NCBI RefSeq assembly: GCF_020687785.1
Contig: NZ_JAJEWI010000010.1
Coordinates: 434,001 to 498,000, forward strand
DNA length: 64,000 nucleotides
DNA from: Sphingopyxis yananensis
GTDB lineage: Bacteria > Pseudomonadota > Alphaproteobacteria > Sphingomonadales > Sphingomonadaceae
Reading direction: 5' to 3'
Part shown: one piece after another, positions 29,484 through 37,716 of the stretch
How the letters are laid out: the number at the start of each line of letters is the position of its first letter
Position numbering within the stretch: position 1 is the stretch's first letter
Position numbers and translations under genes: made by a program
Notes under the pieces: model-generated
The model's input: only the letters and a program-made list of their open reading frames with translations
The model's database searches: none
Told to the model about the DNA's origin: nothing

Positions 29484-29888
29484 ATGAATTACACCATCGG
29501 TAAATTGGCACAATCGGCTGGTGTCGGGGTGGAGACCGTTCGTTATTATCAACGGCGCGGTTTGCTGGCTGTGCCATCGCAATCGGGCGGATCCGTTCGA
29601 CGCTATGACCAACAGGATTTGCGACGGCTGCGCTTTATCAAATCGGCGCAGGCGGCCGGATTTACGTTGACGGAAATTGGGAATTTATTGGCGTTGGAGG
29701 GCGATAAAGATCGCGGCGCTGTGCGGGCCTTAGCTTTGAAGCGTCTTGAGGCGTTGGATATTAAAATCGGCGAGCTTAGCGCAGCGCGGGCAGCCTTGGC
29801 ACGTTTGGCGCAAGATTGCGCCGCCCGTGAAGATGCTGGGGAAGCGGGATGCCCCATTTTAACGGCTTTTGACCCCATAGCGGAATAA
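29484..29888 (+). CDS. MerR-family transcriptional regulator
   Basis: This 134-residue activator/repressor has the MerR helix-turn-helix at the N-terminus (I-G-K-L-A-Q-S-A-G-V-G-V-E-T-V-R-Y-Y-Q-R-R-G-L-L), a linker helix, and a C-terminal effector loop D-C-A-A-R-E-D-A-G-E-A-G-C-P-I. Two cysteines correspond in position to the second and third mercury ligands of MerR. The first ligand position appears to be arginine (D-K-D-R-G). It is therefore related to mercury regulators but probably senses something else. The start at 29484 follows GGAG at 6 bases. It is divergent from the glutaredoxin-MauE gene, which it probably controls through the shared operator. Confidence 0.93.
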   Translation: MNYTIGKLAQSAGVGVETVRYYQRRGLLAVPSQSGGSVRRYDQQDLRRLRFIKSAQAAGFTLTEIGNLLALEGDKDRGAVRALALKRLEALDIKIGELSAARAALARLAQDCAAREDAGEAGCPILTAFDPIAE

Positions 29889-30043
29889 TTTTCGCGCAGG
29901 CCCTATGTTGCGGGCCGCCTTTCCGGCTTCGCTATATATTGTCACAAAAATAGACAGATAGAGACAAGGCCCCCTCGACCAGATTGTTTTGTTCACTTAT
30001 GCGCTTGCAGATGACGCGCAAAATTTGGCGCGAGGAGAGCAGT

Positions 30044-31414
30044 GTGACGATCGATCAATATGCCGGCTTGGGTTTTTGGAAAGCGGCATCGCCAGATATT
30101 CAAAATCAGGTAAGCTTGATTTTACGTGATTTGGTGCAAAAGCATGGCACCGCGTTGGTCGATAGCTTTTATTCTGCTTTTTTGGTCCATGACGAAGGGC
30201 GCAGCTTTTTGGACCATGCCGTTGTGCAGACACGGCTTAGTCGTTCCATGGAGACATGGTTGACGGATTTGGTGCATCTGGACCTGCATGGCGATTTGAG
30301 CGCATTTCTGACGCAGCAGGAAAAAGTCGGCTCCATTCATGGCCGAATGAAGGTTCCCGCACAGTTGGTGCATCAGGGCGCCAGCTTGCTAAAAAGTCAT
30401 ATGAGCCAGTTGCTGCACGAGCAGATGGTGGAGGGATCCAACCAAGCCAGCTACGCTGTGCCCGCGATTATCATATTGGATGAACTCATCGATTTTGCAC
30501 TGTGCATGATGAACCAAGCCCATGTGATCGACGCACAGGAACGTGCCCAGATGGACGAGGCTTATCGTCACTTTTCTTTGGGCCAAGATATTAATCTGGA
30601 ACGCGAAACGCAGCGCGCCGCGCTGATGGAATGGAGCCAAGAGGCGCTGTTTAACCTGTTCACGACCCACATAAGGGAGCTGCCGCAGAAAATAACGGCC
30701 TCTGCCTTTGGGTTGTGGATGCGGCACCGTGCAGCCGTTTTGTTCCAGGACAGCGGTGCCTTGCGTGCAATTGAACGGGTGATGGATGAGATCGATACCC
30801 AGATTTTGCCGCAGATTATCGCCAGCGATGATCGGTCTTTGCTGTTGATTGCGTTGAAAGAAAAGGTGGAGGAGGTAGGCTTTTTGCTTGCCAATTTGTT
30901 TAACGCCGCCGCCATGTTGGAAAGCGGACGCGACCCGTTAACCCGCGCGCTGAGCCGCAGATTCCTGCCGTCTGTCCTGAACCGCGAGATTATGTTGGCC
31001 AAGTCGCATGAAACACCCTTGTGCGTGGCGATGATTGATATTGACCATTTCAAACATGTGAATGACGCTTTTGGCCATGGCGTGGGCGACACGGTGTTAA
31101 GCCATGTGGCGGATGTCTTGCTTAATGCTGTGCGGGCGAATGACTTCGTCTTCCGATACGGCGGCGAGGAGTTTCTGGTGGTGTTTCCGGCGACCGAATT
31201 GGCGGATGCCACGGCTGCTATGGAGCGGCTGCGCACGCGCGTTGAAAAACTGCCCATCGCCATTCGGGAAGGCGCTCCGGTGCGGGTCAGCCTGTCGGCC
31301 GGCGTGGCCAGTTTTGAAGGTCATCCGGACTATGAATATCTGATCCGAAACGCCGATGCCATGCTATATCAGGCGAAGAATTCCGGCCGGAATAAAGTGG
31401 TAGCGCAGGGGTGA
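30044..31414 (+). CDS. Globin-coupled sensor diguanylate cyclase (DosC-like)
   Basis: This 456-residue cytoplasmic enzyme makes cyclic di-GMP from two GTP under control of a haem-bound gas. The N-terminal globin sensor (residues about 1-150) has the proximal histidine in V-G-S-I-H99-G-R-M-K-V-P, the expected position. A helical middle domain follows. The C-terminal GGDEF domain carries R-Y-G-G-E-E-F and the inhibitory RxxD site (R-A-N-D) five residues before it. I chose GTG at 30044 because GAGGAG lies just upstream. An ATG 60 bases earlier is also in frame but lacks a good site. It has no obvious operon partner. A terminator follows. Confidence 0.93.
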   Translation: MTIDQYAGLGFWKAASPDIQNQVSLILRDLVQKHGTALVDSFYSAFLVHDEGRSFLDHAVVQTRLSRSMETWLTDLVHLDLHGDLSAFLTQQEKVGSIHGRMKVPAQLVHQGASLLKSHMSQLLHEQMVEGSNQASYAVPAIIILDELIDFALCMMNQAHVIDAQERAQMDEAYRHFSLGQDINLERETQRAALMEWSQEALFNLFTTHIRELPQKITASAFGLWMRHRAAVLFQDSGALRAIERVMDEIDTQILPQIIASDDRSLLLIALKEKVEEVGFLLANLFNAAAMLESGRDPLTRALSRRFLPSVLNREIMLAKSHETPLCVAMIDIDHFKHVNDAFGHGVGDTVLSHVADVLLNAVRANDFVFRYGGEEFLVVFPATELADATAAMERLRTRVEKLPIAIREGAPVRVSLSAGVASFEGHPDYEYLIRNADAMLYQAKNSGRNKVVAQG

Positions 31415-31436
31415 ATATTGCCCCTATTGCCGTATA

Positions 31437-31474
31437 AAAAAAACGCCGCTGGATGCTCCATGCGGCGTTTTTTT
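31437..31474. terminator. Bidirectional intrinsic terminator
   Basis: A run of A and ACGCCGC pairs with GCGGCGT and a run of seven T around a 12-base loop. It lies between the converging diguanylate cyclase (plus) and ychF (minus) and can stop both. Confidence 0.9.
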
Positions 31475-31498
31475 AAGGCTTGTGCGCTGAGTGTGCGC

Positions 31499-32596
31499 TT
31501 AGCTGTGCAAGAAGTGCATCACGTCGCCGTCTTGGACGACATAGGCCTTTCCTTCGGCGCGTAGCTTTCCGGCTTCGCGAGCACGCGCTTCGCCGCCCAG
31601 CGCGACATAGTCATCATAGGCAATGGTTTCGGCGCGGATGAAGCCTTTTTGGAAATCTGTATGAATTTCACCAGCCGCTTCGGGGGCGGATGCGCCCTTG
31701 TGGACCGTCCATGCGCGGGCTTCTTTTGGACCAACAGTGAAGAAGGTTTGCAGGCTGAGCAGTTCATAACCGGCGCGAATAACGCGTGCTAGCCCTGCTT
31801 CGGTCAGGCCCATTTCTTCGAGGAACATGACGCGATCATCGGGTTCCATCGCCACCAATTCGCTTTCGATCGCGGCGGAGACAATCACGGCTTGGGCACC
31901 TTCGGCCTGTGCGCGGGCGAAGACTGCGGCGCTATGCGCATTGCCATTGGCGGCTGCACCTTCTTCGACATTGCACACATATAGCACGGGCTTGCTGGTC
32001 AATAATTGGGCCTGTGCCAAAACGCGGCTTTCGTCGTCATCCTTGGGCTGAGCCAAGCGGGCGGGCTTGCCATCGCGCAGCAATTCTAGAACCTGCGTGA
32101 AAATGCTGATGGAAATCTTGGCTTCTTTGTCGCCGCCATTGGCTTTTTTCTGCAAGGCGGGCAGGCGCTTTTCTAGGCTTTCCAAGTCCGAAAGCAGCAA
32201 TTCGGTATCCACGGTTTCCGCGTCGGCCACGGGGTCGACTTTGTTTTCGACGTGCTGAATATCATCATCTTCGAAGCAACGCAGAACATGGACAATAGCG
32301 TCCACTTCCCGGATGTTGCCAAGAAACTGGTTGCCCAAACCTTCGCCCTTGGATGCACCGCGCACCAAGCCCGCAATATCGACAAAGGCCAATTGCGTTG
32401 GGATGATTTTCTGGCTGCCCGCGATTTTCGCCAATTGATCGAGGCGAGGGTCGGGAACCGACACATTGCCGATATTGGGTTCAATGGTGCAGAAGGGATA
32501 ATTGGCCGCCTGCGCCGCCTGCGTTTCTGTCAAGGCGTTGAACAGGGTGGACTTGCCGACATTGGGCAGTCCCACGATGCCACATTTAAAACCCAT
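31499..32596 (-). CDS. ychF: Redox-regulated ATPase YchF (OLA1 family)
   Basis: This 365-residue P-loop protein of the Obg-related family hydrolyses ATP rather than GTP and binds ribosomes. It has been linked to oxidative stress. The G1 motif is [10 protein letters not shown]3 is D-I-A-G-L-V-R-G-A, and the usual N-K-x-D is replaced by N-V-E-E, as in all YchF proteins. A coiled-coil insertion (about residues 130-190) and a TGS-type C-terminus ([12 protein letters not shown]) complete it. The frame is open upstream, but ATG at 32596 gives the canonical [12 protein letters not shown] start. Confidence 0.97.
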   Translation of the reverse strand: MGFKCGIVGLPNVGKSTLFNALTETQAAQAANYPFCTIEPNIGNVSVPDPRLDQLAKIAGSQKIIPTQLAFVDIAGLVRGASKGEGLGNQFLGNIREVDAIVHVLRCFEDDDIQHVENKVDPVADAETVDTELLLSDLESLEKRLPALQKKANGGDKEAKISISIFTQVLELLRDGKPARLAQPKDDDESRVLAQAQLLTSKPVLYVCNVEEGAAANGNAHSAAVFARAQAEGAQAVIVSAAIESELVAMEPDDRVMFLEEMGLTEAGLARVIRAGYELLSLQTFFTVGPKEARAWTVHKGASAPEAAGEIHTDFQKGFIRAETIAYDDYVALGGEARAREAGKLRAEGKAYVVQDGDVMHFLHS

Positions 32597-32749
32597 GATG
32601 ATCTGTCTTTCACAAAGATGTCGCCTGCGGCGAGCCGATATGGGACGCGCGCTAGCGTGATTTTGCAAATTTTTCCAGCCCCGTTGCATGTCGATGCGGA
32701 CGAAGCACGGAATATTTATGGGGTTGCCATTCATTCAGCTGGAATGGTT

Positions 32750-33445
32750 ATGAGAAAAGCATGGTCAAGGAAGGTGGTTGCTTTGCAGTTGATGTTGAAA
32801 TTGAGCTTGTGCGCCATTTTGTCTGCGGCGGGGACGTCGGTGAATGTTGCGGCACAAGGCGCTGGTTTCGAAGCCGAAGTGCTGCACGAGTTGAACCTGT
32901 TGCGCAGCGATCCTGATGCCTATTCGGATGATATTGCTGCCACGCGGGAGCGGTTCGACGGCAAGATTTTGCGTGGGCGGCGCGATGGTGAAATTGATAT
33001 TATGACCAATGAAGGCGTGGCAGCGGTGAACGAGGCTGTGCGCGCGTTGCGGGCTGCGCCGCCAGTGCCGACGCTAAGCCAAAGTGCGTTGCTGGCAGTG
33101 ATCGCATCCGATTTGGTGCGGGAGCAATCGCGATCAGGTGCGTTGGGGCACATATCCAACGGGCGGGGGCCCGCAGATCGGTCGATCGCGCGCGGTGGTG
33201 GGCGCTATCTGAGCGAGATTATCACTTATGGCCATAGTGATCCGGCATCGGTGATTGAGCAATTTGTGGTGGGCGATGGTGTGCCCGGGCGCGGGCACCG
33301 AAAGACGGTGTTGGCTGGGGAGTTTCGTTATGCTGGCGTCGCATGTGGGCGCCACCCTGTGCACCGCGTCATGTGCGTGATTATGCTGTCGCAAACCGAA
33401 CAGGCCAAGGCTCCGCCGCCAAAGCGGGGCCTTGTGGCTGAATAG
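32750..33445 (+). CDS. Secreted CAP (SCP-like) domain protein
   Basis: This protein of about 231 residues has a basic, hydrophobic N-terminus (signal peptide, cleavage near V-A-A-Q) and a CAP domain: L-H-E-L-N-L-L-R-S-D-P near the start, A-S-D-L-V-R-E-Q, the histidine in L-G-H-I-S, E-I-I-T-Y-G, and G-H-R-K-T-V-L-A-G-E-F-R-Y-A-G-V-A-C. CAP proteins are exported, and their bacterial functions are mostly unknown. The start is uncertain: ATG codons at 32744, 32750 and 32792 are all in frame. The gene lies opposite to, and between, pth and ychF, which in many relatives are neighbours. Confidence 0.85.
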   Translation: MRKAWSRKVVALQLMLKLSLCAILSAAGTSVNVAAQGAGFEAEVLHELNLLRSDPDAYSDDIAATRERFDGKILRGRRDGEIDIMTNEGVAAVNEAVRALRAAPPVPTLSQSALLAVIASDLVREQSRSGALGHISNGRGPADRSIARGGGRYLSEIITYGHSDPASVIEQFVVGDGVPGRGHRKTVLAGEFRYAGVACGRHPVHRVMCVIMLSQTEQAKAPPPKRGLVAE

Positions 33446-33487
33446 CTATCTCTGCGCGGTGGTTGCGGTGGCCGTGAGGGGATGAGA

Positions 33488-34063
33488 TCAACCGTTTAGG
33501 CGCAGCGCAAGGTCGCTCTGAAAGCGTACGTCATCGCCGTCCGCCAGCCAGCCTGCTTCGGCGGCGACCGCACCCAGAAAATCGGACAGTGCGTCGAGCT
33601 CGCTTTTGTGGAAATTGCCGAGCACATATCCGGTCACGCGATCTTTGTGGCCGGGGTGCCCAATGCCCATACGAATGCGGCGGAAATTTTCGCCGACATG
33701 CTGGATCATGCTGCGAATGCCATTATGGCCCGCCGCGCCGCCGCCTTGCTTGACCTTGACTTTCATCGCGGGGAGATCAAGTTCGTCATAGAAAACGGTG
33801 ATATCCTCGACCGATAATTTGTAAAAATCCAACGCGGCGCGAACACTGCGCCCGCTTTCGTTCATGAAAGTTGCTGGTTTTAGCAGCAGGATTTTATGGT
33901 TGCCGATGCGTCCTTCCTGCACCCAACCCTGAAATTTTTTGGTGGGCGGCGAGAAGCGATAAATGTCTGCAATGACGTCCATCGCCATAAAACCAATATT
34001 GTGACGATGCATGGCATATTGGGGCCCCGGATTGCCGAGACCGACCCAAAGTTGCACGGACAT
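33488..34063 (-). CDS. pth: Peptidyl-tRNA hydrolase
   Basis: Pth (EC 3.1.1.29) frees tRNA from peptides dropped by stalled ribosomes and is essential. The 191-residue protein has G-L-G-N-P-G near the start and the catalytic His21 in H-R-H-N-I-G. It also has P-A-T-F-M-N-E-S-G, Y-D-E-L-D-L-P, and G-G-A-A-G-H-N-G-I-R. The C-terminus lies close to the convergent CAP gene. It follows rplY on the minus strand, separated by a strong hairpin that may reduce read-through. Confidence 0.97.
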   Translation of the reverse strand: MSVQLWVGLGNPGPQYAMHRHNIGFMAMDVIADIYRFSPPTKKFQGWVQEGRIGNHKILLLKPATFMNESGRSVRAALDFYKLSVEDITVFYDELDLPAMKVKVKQGGGAAGHNGIRSMIQHVGENFRRIRMGIGHPGHKDRVTGYVLGNFHKSELDALSDFLGAVAAEAGWLADGDDVRFQSDLALRLNG

Positions 34064-34099
34064 GAAAATTCCTTTTGAACATCAGTGGGCAGAAATAAA

Positions 34100-34130
34100 T
34101 CAGGCCCCTTTCGTTGGGAAAGGGGCCTGA
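34100..34130 (-). terminator. Hairpin between rplY and pth
   Basis: TCAGGCCCCTTT pairs perfectly with AAAGGGGCCTGA around a 7-base loop. On the minus strand it is followed by TTTATTTC. It probably ends or attenuates the rplY transcript just before pth. Confidence 0.75.
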
Positions 34131-34150
34131 CCTAAGCATGTTTATCGCGT

Positions 34151-34182
34151 CAGCGGGGGCATTGGGGTCCCAATGCTCGCTG
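34151..34182 (-). other. Second hairpin after the rplY stop
   Basis: An outer CAGCG/CGCTG pair encloses GCATTGG/CCAATGC with a small bulge. It begins 9 bases after the rplY stop codon and stands before the terminator. It may stabilise the mRNA end or be involved in autoregulation; no known motif is matched. Confidence 0.45.
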
Positions 34183-34191
34183 GATCAACGA

Positions 34192-34488
34192 TTAAGCCTT
34201 GCGCAGGAAGTCTGCGTGGATCGGCGTGTCCTTTACAGGGTGGAACGCTACATCCTTTGGCAGAGTGGTGATGGTCTTGCCGTCCACTTCGATCAGGATT
34301 TCCGAGTCAAAAAACTTGCCCGTCATCAACTGGCGAGTCAGTAGCTTTTCTTCGACGTGGATGATTTGGGGTTCTTCGTTGCCACCATAAATGACGGCAG
34401 GAACGCGACCATTGCGACGCAGTTCACGCGAGGCTCCCTTGCCAGCGCGGTCACGCGTTTCGGCCGTCAGCGTCAGCTGATTGCTCAT
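34192..34488 (-). CDS. rplY: 50S ribosomal protein L25, single-domain
   Basis: L25 binds 5S rRNA. The 98-residue product shows [25 protein letters not shown] and ends [10 protein letters not shown]. This is exactly where the N-terminal domain stops. Many alphaproteobacterial L25/Ctc proteins continue with a second (TL5/CTC) domain of roughly 100 residues. Here a TAA comes instead, and no such domain was found in the bases after it. It therefore resembles the short L25 of gammaproteobacteria. Confidence 0.93.
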   Translation of the reverse strand: MSNQLTLTAETRDRAGKGASRELRRNGRVPAVIYGGNEEPQIIHVEEKLLTRQLMTGKFFDSEILIEVDGKTITTLPKDVAFHPVKDTPIHADFLRKA

Positions 34489-34626
34489 AACATTATCTCC
34501 ATATTCAGTTCAATTTCTGCCACGCCTCCAGGGATGACCATGACAGAAGGCGCGCGAATAGCCATGTTGGCCAAGAAATGCAAGCCTAGTGGCGCAGAGC
34601 GGTCACTTTCCGACCGCGCAAGGGGG

Positions 34627-35508
34627 TTATTGTAGCCGTGTGACCGTCAGTCCGCGATTGTGCAACAAGGCGGGCAAACCTTCTGGGCCGACCATATGGC
34701 CAGCGCCCACCGCCAGCAAGATGGTTCCCGGTTCCGCCATGCGCTGTACAGTCCATGTTGCCCAGCGTTGGTTGCGGTCGCTAATCAGACGTTGATGGGC
34801 GTCTGGCACCTCATCGACATCTTCGTTGATTTTTCTTTCCAGTCCGATGACATCGCCTTTTGCCCATGCTGCGAGAAGCGCGAGCACGTCGTCGGAGGCG
34901 CTGTTGGCCTTGGTCATGGCTTTGTTCAGCAACAAGCGTTGGGTGTCCGGTGACAGGGTTTCAAAAATCATCAATTGGGATTCCGCGGTTTCCAGACCGC
35001 TGATCGGTTTTTTGGCGGCGGTGAACGCCTCTGTCAGCCTTGCCTCGACCCCGATGCTGCTGCTGAGCTTAGCGTCTTGCGCGGCTTTTTGGCCCAAGAT
35101 TAGCATCAGCGCCCAATCGTCCAATTTATCGGACAGGGCGAGTCGCTGGGTTAAGGGAAGCGATCGGTATTGCGTCAAAGCGGCAGGGGCTAGCCGTTCG
35201 GGAACGGCCAGCGGCGTAGTGCGGGCGGCCAGTTTCGAAAAGATCGCGCCTGCTTGCTGCGCTTGCGGTGGGCTGAGTTCCAAGATCAGCATGTCTGCGG
35301 CCGCTATGGCTTTACGAACCGGGCCTGTTTGCCATTCCATATGATCGGGCAGGGCGTGCATCGTGCCCAGCAAATAAATGGAGGTGTCGTCATCGGACAC
35401 CAGCCACAGGGCAGGGCGCGCTTGCTGCGTGTCGGGCGCGCCGCATGCTGTTAGCATGGCAGCGGCGCATAGAGCCGCAATGATTGCTCGAAAGCCTCCC
35501 CCAATCAT
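34627..35508 (-). CDS. TraB/GumN family lipoprotein (second of tandem pair)
   Basis: This 293-residue exported protein has a lipobox (M-L-T-A-C, Cys22). The family signatures are L-L-G-T-M-H-A-L-P near residue 47 and G-A-G-H-M-V-G near residue 265, two histidine/glycine motifs shared with Tiki-type metalloproteases. The bacterial role is unknown. It is a paralogue of the neighbouring upstream gene, 61 bases away on the same strand. Confidence 0.88.
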   Translation of the reverse strand: MIGGGFRAIIAALCAAAMLTACGAPDTQQARPALWLVSDDDTSIYLLGTMHALPDHMEWQTGPVRKAIAAADMLILELSPPQAQQAGAIFSKLAARTTPLAVPERLAPAALTQYRSLPLTQRLALSDKLDDWALMLILGQKAAQDAKLSSSIGVEARLTEAFTAAKKPISGLETAESQLMIFETLSPDTQRLLLNKAMTKANSASDDVLALLAAWAKGDVIGLERKINEDVDEVPDAHQRLISDRNQRWATWTVQRMAEPGTILLAVGAGHMVGPEGLPALLHNRGLTVTRLQ

Positions 35509-35569
35509 AGGTCTGATCCCTTCCCCCGTGATGATGATGCGCTGGCCAAACGGATTGCAGGGCGCGCCG

Positions 35570-36523
35570 TTAGTAGGCCACGCGCTCGGCAGTCAGGCCG
35601 CGCTTGGCCAAATATTCTTGAACGCTGCCTTTACCAGCCAAATGACCCGAGCCAACGGCCACGAAGACGGTGCCGGGTTGTGCCAGCCGGTTTTCGAGTT
35701 TTGCGGCCCAATCTTGATTGCGGGCGTCCAGCAACAGATGGTGCAATTCGGGTGAGGTTTCGAGGGATTCGTTGATCAGCGCCGCCAGTTCTTCCGTTCG
35801 GCCTTGCAGCCACATCGACACCATATCGTCGAGAACTTGGGTCGATTGGTCCAGCGTTTTGACGCTTTCATTTAGGTAGCGTATTTGCAATTTGCTGGGC
35901 AGCATGTCGAAATAGCCCAATTGCTGTTCCACCGTTTCCAGTGCGGCAGTGGACTTATTTTGACCCTTGGCTTGAGCAGACAAAATTTTCTCGACGCCAT
36001 TATTGGGGTTAAAGCCTGCTTGAACAGCGGGTAATAAGGACAAGGTTGTCGCCGCGAACCAAGGCTTGAACGCGTCAAAGGCGGTGGGTGCAAGGCCATA
36101 TTTGGTCATGGCTTGGTGATAGGCGGCGCGATCTTTTTGGGACAATTGCTGCGATAGCGGCGGGGTGCCCTTGGCGAGGGCGAGGGGCATGATTTTTTGG
36201 GCCATCGCAGCGTCATCGCCATCCATCGCAATTTCCAGCATCAAGGTGTCGGCACTGGCAAAGGCGTTGCTGATGGTCGCATTTTGCCACTGTGTTTCCG
36301 GGCGTAAAAAGTGAACGGTGCCGAACAGGTAAATTTTGGTGTCATCGTCTTGCAGCAGCCACAGACCGGGTTTGGCATCGGTTGGCGCTGTCGTTTCCAC
36401 TATATCAATGATCGCGCCATCAATAGTCTCGGCGGGGGCAGGCTGTGTCGCCCAACTTGTGGCAGGCAGAAGGAGCAGGGCGGGCAAGGCAATATGGGAT
36501 AGGAAAGCTAGGAGGCGCATCAT
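35570..36523 (-). CDS. TraB/GumN family protein (first of tandem pair)
   Basis: This 317-residue protein has a signal peptide (cleavage near S-W-A) but no lipobox cysteine, unlike its downstream paralogue. The same family motifs occur: L-F-G-T-V-H-F-L-R around residue 70 and G-S-G-H-L-A-G around residue 293, both with their histidine. P-G-L-W-L-L-Q-D-D-D-T-K-I-Y matches P-A-L-W-L-V-S-D-D-D-T-S-I-Y of the paralogue. This points to a tandem duplication with divergence in anchoring. The substrate is unknown. Confidence 0.87.
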   Translation of the reverse strand: MMRLLAFLSHIALPALLLLPATSWATQPAPAETIDGAIIDIVETTAPTDAKPGLWLLQDDDTKIYLFGTVHFLRPETQWQNATISNAFASADTLMLEIAMDGDDAAMAQKIMPLALAKGTPPLSQQLSQKDRAAYHQAMTKYGLAPTAFDAFKPWFAATTLSLLPAVQAGFNPNNGVEKILSAQAKGQNKSTAALETVEQQLGYFDMLPSKLQIRYLNESVKTLDQSTQVLDDMVSMWLQGRTEELAALINESLETSPELHHLLLDARNQDWAAKLENRLAQPGTVFVAVGSGHLAGKGSVQEYLAKRGLTAERVAY

Positions 36524-36792
36524 TCACAGGGGTCCTATTTCATGCAGAGGTCTGTGCCGTTAAAGGGCGCCTCGGCATGATTTCGATTTTCTTTGGCTCT
36601 CTATGCTAGGTGGAGACGGGTGGCAGTGAAAGCGGCAAAATAGGCCGGCATCGAGAAAAGAGCGCGGAACCACGGAAAATCCGACGATGTTTGTTACTTT
36701 ATAACCGACTTTCCTGCGCTATGGCCTTGACCATCTGCGCCCTGTGCGCCAATGCGCAAACAATATTTTGCACCTGCGAAGGAAGATAGGCC

Positions 36793-37716
36793 GTGGCGAA
36801 CGCCGAAGCCAAGCAATCGCTTAGTTTTCAGGATATGATCCTGACCCTTCATGCGTATTGGGCCGCTCGCGGCTGCGCGATTTTACAGCCCTATGATATG
36901 CGCGTGGGCGCAGGGACCTTCCATCCCGCCACCACGCTGCGTAGCCTTGGCCCAGAGCCTTGGAATGTGGCCTATGTTCAGCCAAGTCGTCGTCCGACGG
37001 ACGGGCGCTATGGCGAGAACCCCAACCGGTTGCAGCATTATTATCAATATCAGGTCATCCTGAAACCGTCGCCGGCCGACCTGCAAGAACAATATTTGGG
37101 CAGCTTAAAGGCCATTGGCATTGACCCAATGTTGCACGACATTCGCTTTGTCGAAGATGACTGGGAAAGCCCGACGCTGGGCGCGTGGGGGCTGGGCTGG
37201 GAAGTTTGGTGCGATGGTATGGAGGTGACGCAATTCACCTATTTCCAGCAAATGGGCGGCTTTGATTGCAAGCCCGTTGCGGGCGAGCTGACCTATGGTC
37301 TGGAACGTCTGGCGATGTATATCCAGAATGTCGACAATGTGTATGACCTGCGCTTTTCTGACCCTGTCGGTGATGTTGCGGGGCTGAGCTATGGCGATGT
37401 CTATCTGGAAAATGAGCGTCAATTCTCGAAGTGGAACTTCGAAGTTGCCGACACGGATACGTTATTTGCGGGCTTTAAGGCGGCAGAAGCCGAATGCCAG
37501 CGCGCCATCGAAGCGGGCGTGCCCTTGGCCGCTTATGACCAAGCGATTGAGGCCAGCCATTTGTTCAATCTGCTGCAAGCACGCGGCGTGATTAGCGTGC
37601 AAGAGCGCGCCAATTATATGGCTCGCGTTCGCGATATGGCGAAGGGCAGTTGTAAGGCTTGGATTGATAGCCAATCGGAAATATGGACAGCGAAATATCC
37701 GGGGTGGACGCTATGA
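36793..37716 (+). CDS. glyQ: Glycine-tRNA ligase alpha subunit
   Basis: GlyQ is the catalytic-site subunit of the bacterial alpha2beta2 glycyl-tRNA synthetase (EC 6.1.1.14). The 307-residue protein shows [42 protein letters not shown], and G-L-E-R-L-A-M-Y, all strongly conserved. The start is GTG after GGAAGATAGG, and no in-frame ATG gives the conserved N-terminus. It overlaps glyS by 4 bases (ATGA). Confidence 0.98.
   Translation: MANAEAKQSLSFQDMILTLHAYWAARGCAILQPYDMRVGAGTFHPATTLRSLGPEPWNVAYVQPSRRPTDGRYGENPNRLQHYYQYQVILKPSPADLQEQYLGSLKAIGIDPMLHDIRFVEDDWESPTLGAWGLGWEVWCDGMEVTQFTYFQQMGGFDCKPVAGELTYGLERLAMYIQNVDNVYDLRFSDPVGDVAGLSYGDVYLENERQFSKWNFEVADTDTLFAGFKAAEAECQRAIEAGVPLAAYDQAIEASHLFNLLQARGVISVQERANYMARVRDMAKGSCKAWIDSQSEIWTAKYPGWTL

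Noticed and set aside
34100..34200. Frameshift that would hide a second L25 domain
   Set aside because: The bases after the stop contain hairpins and no residues resembling the TL5/CTC domain in any minus-strand frame I read.
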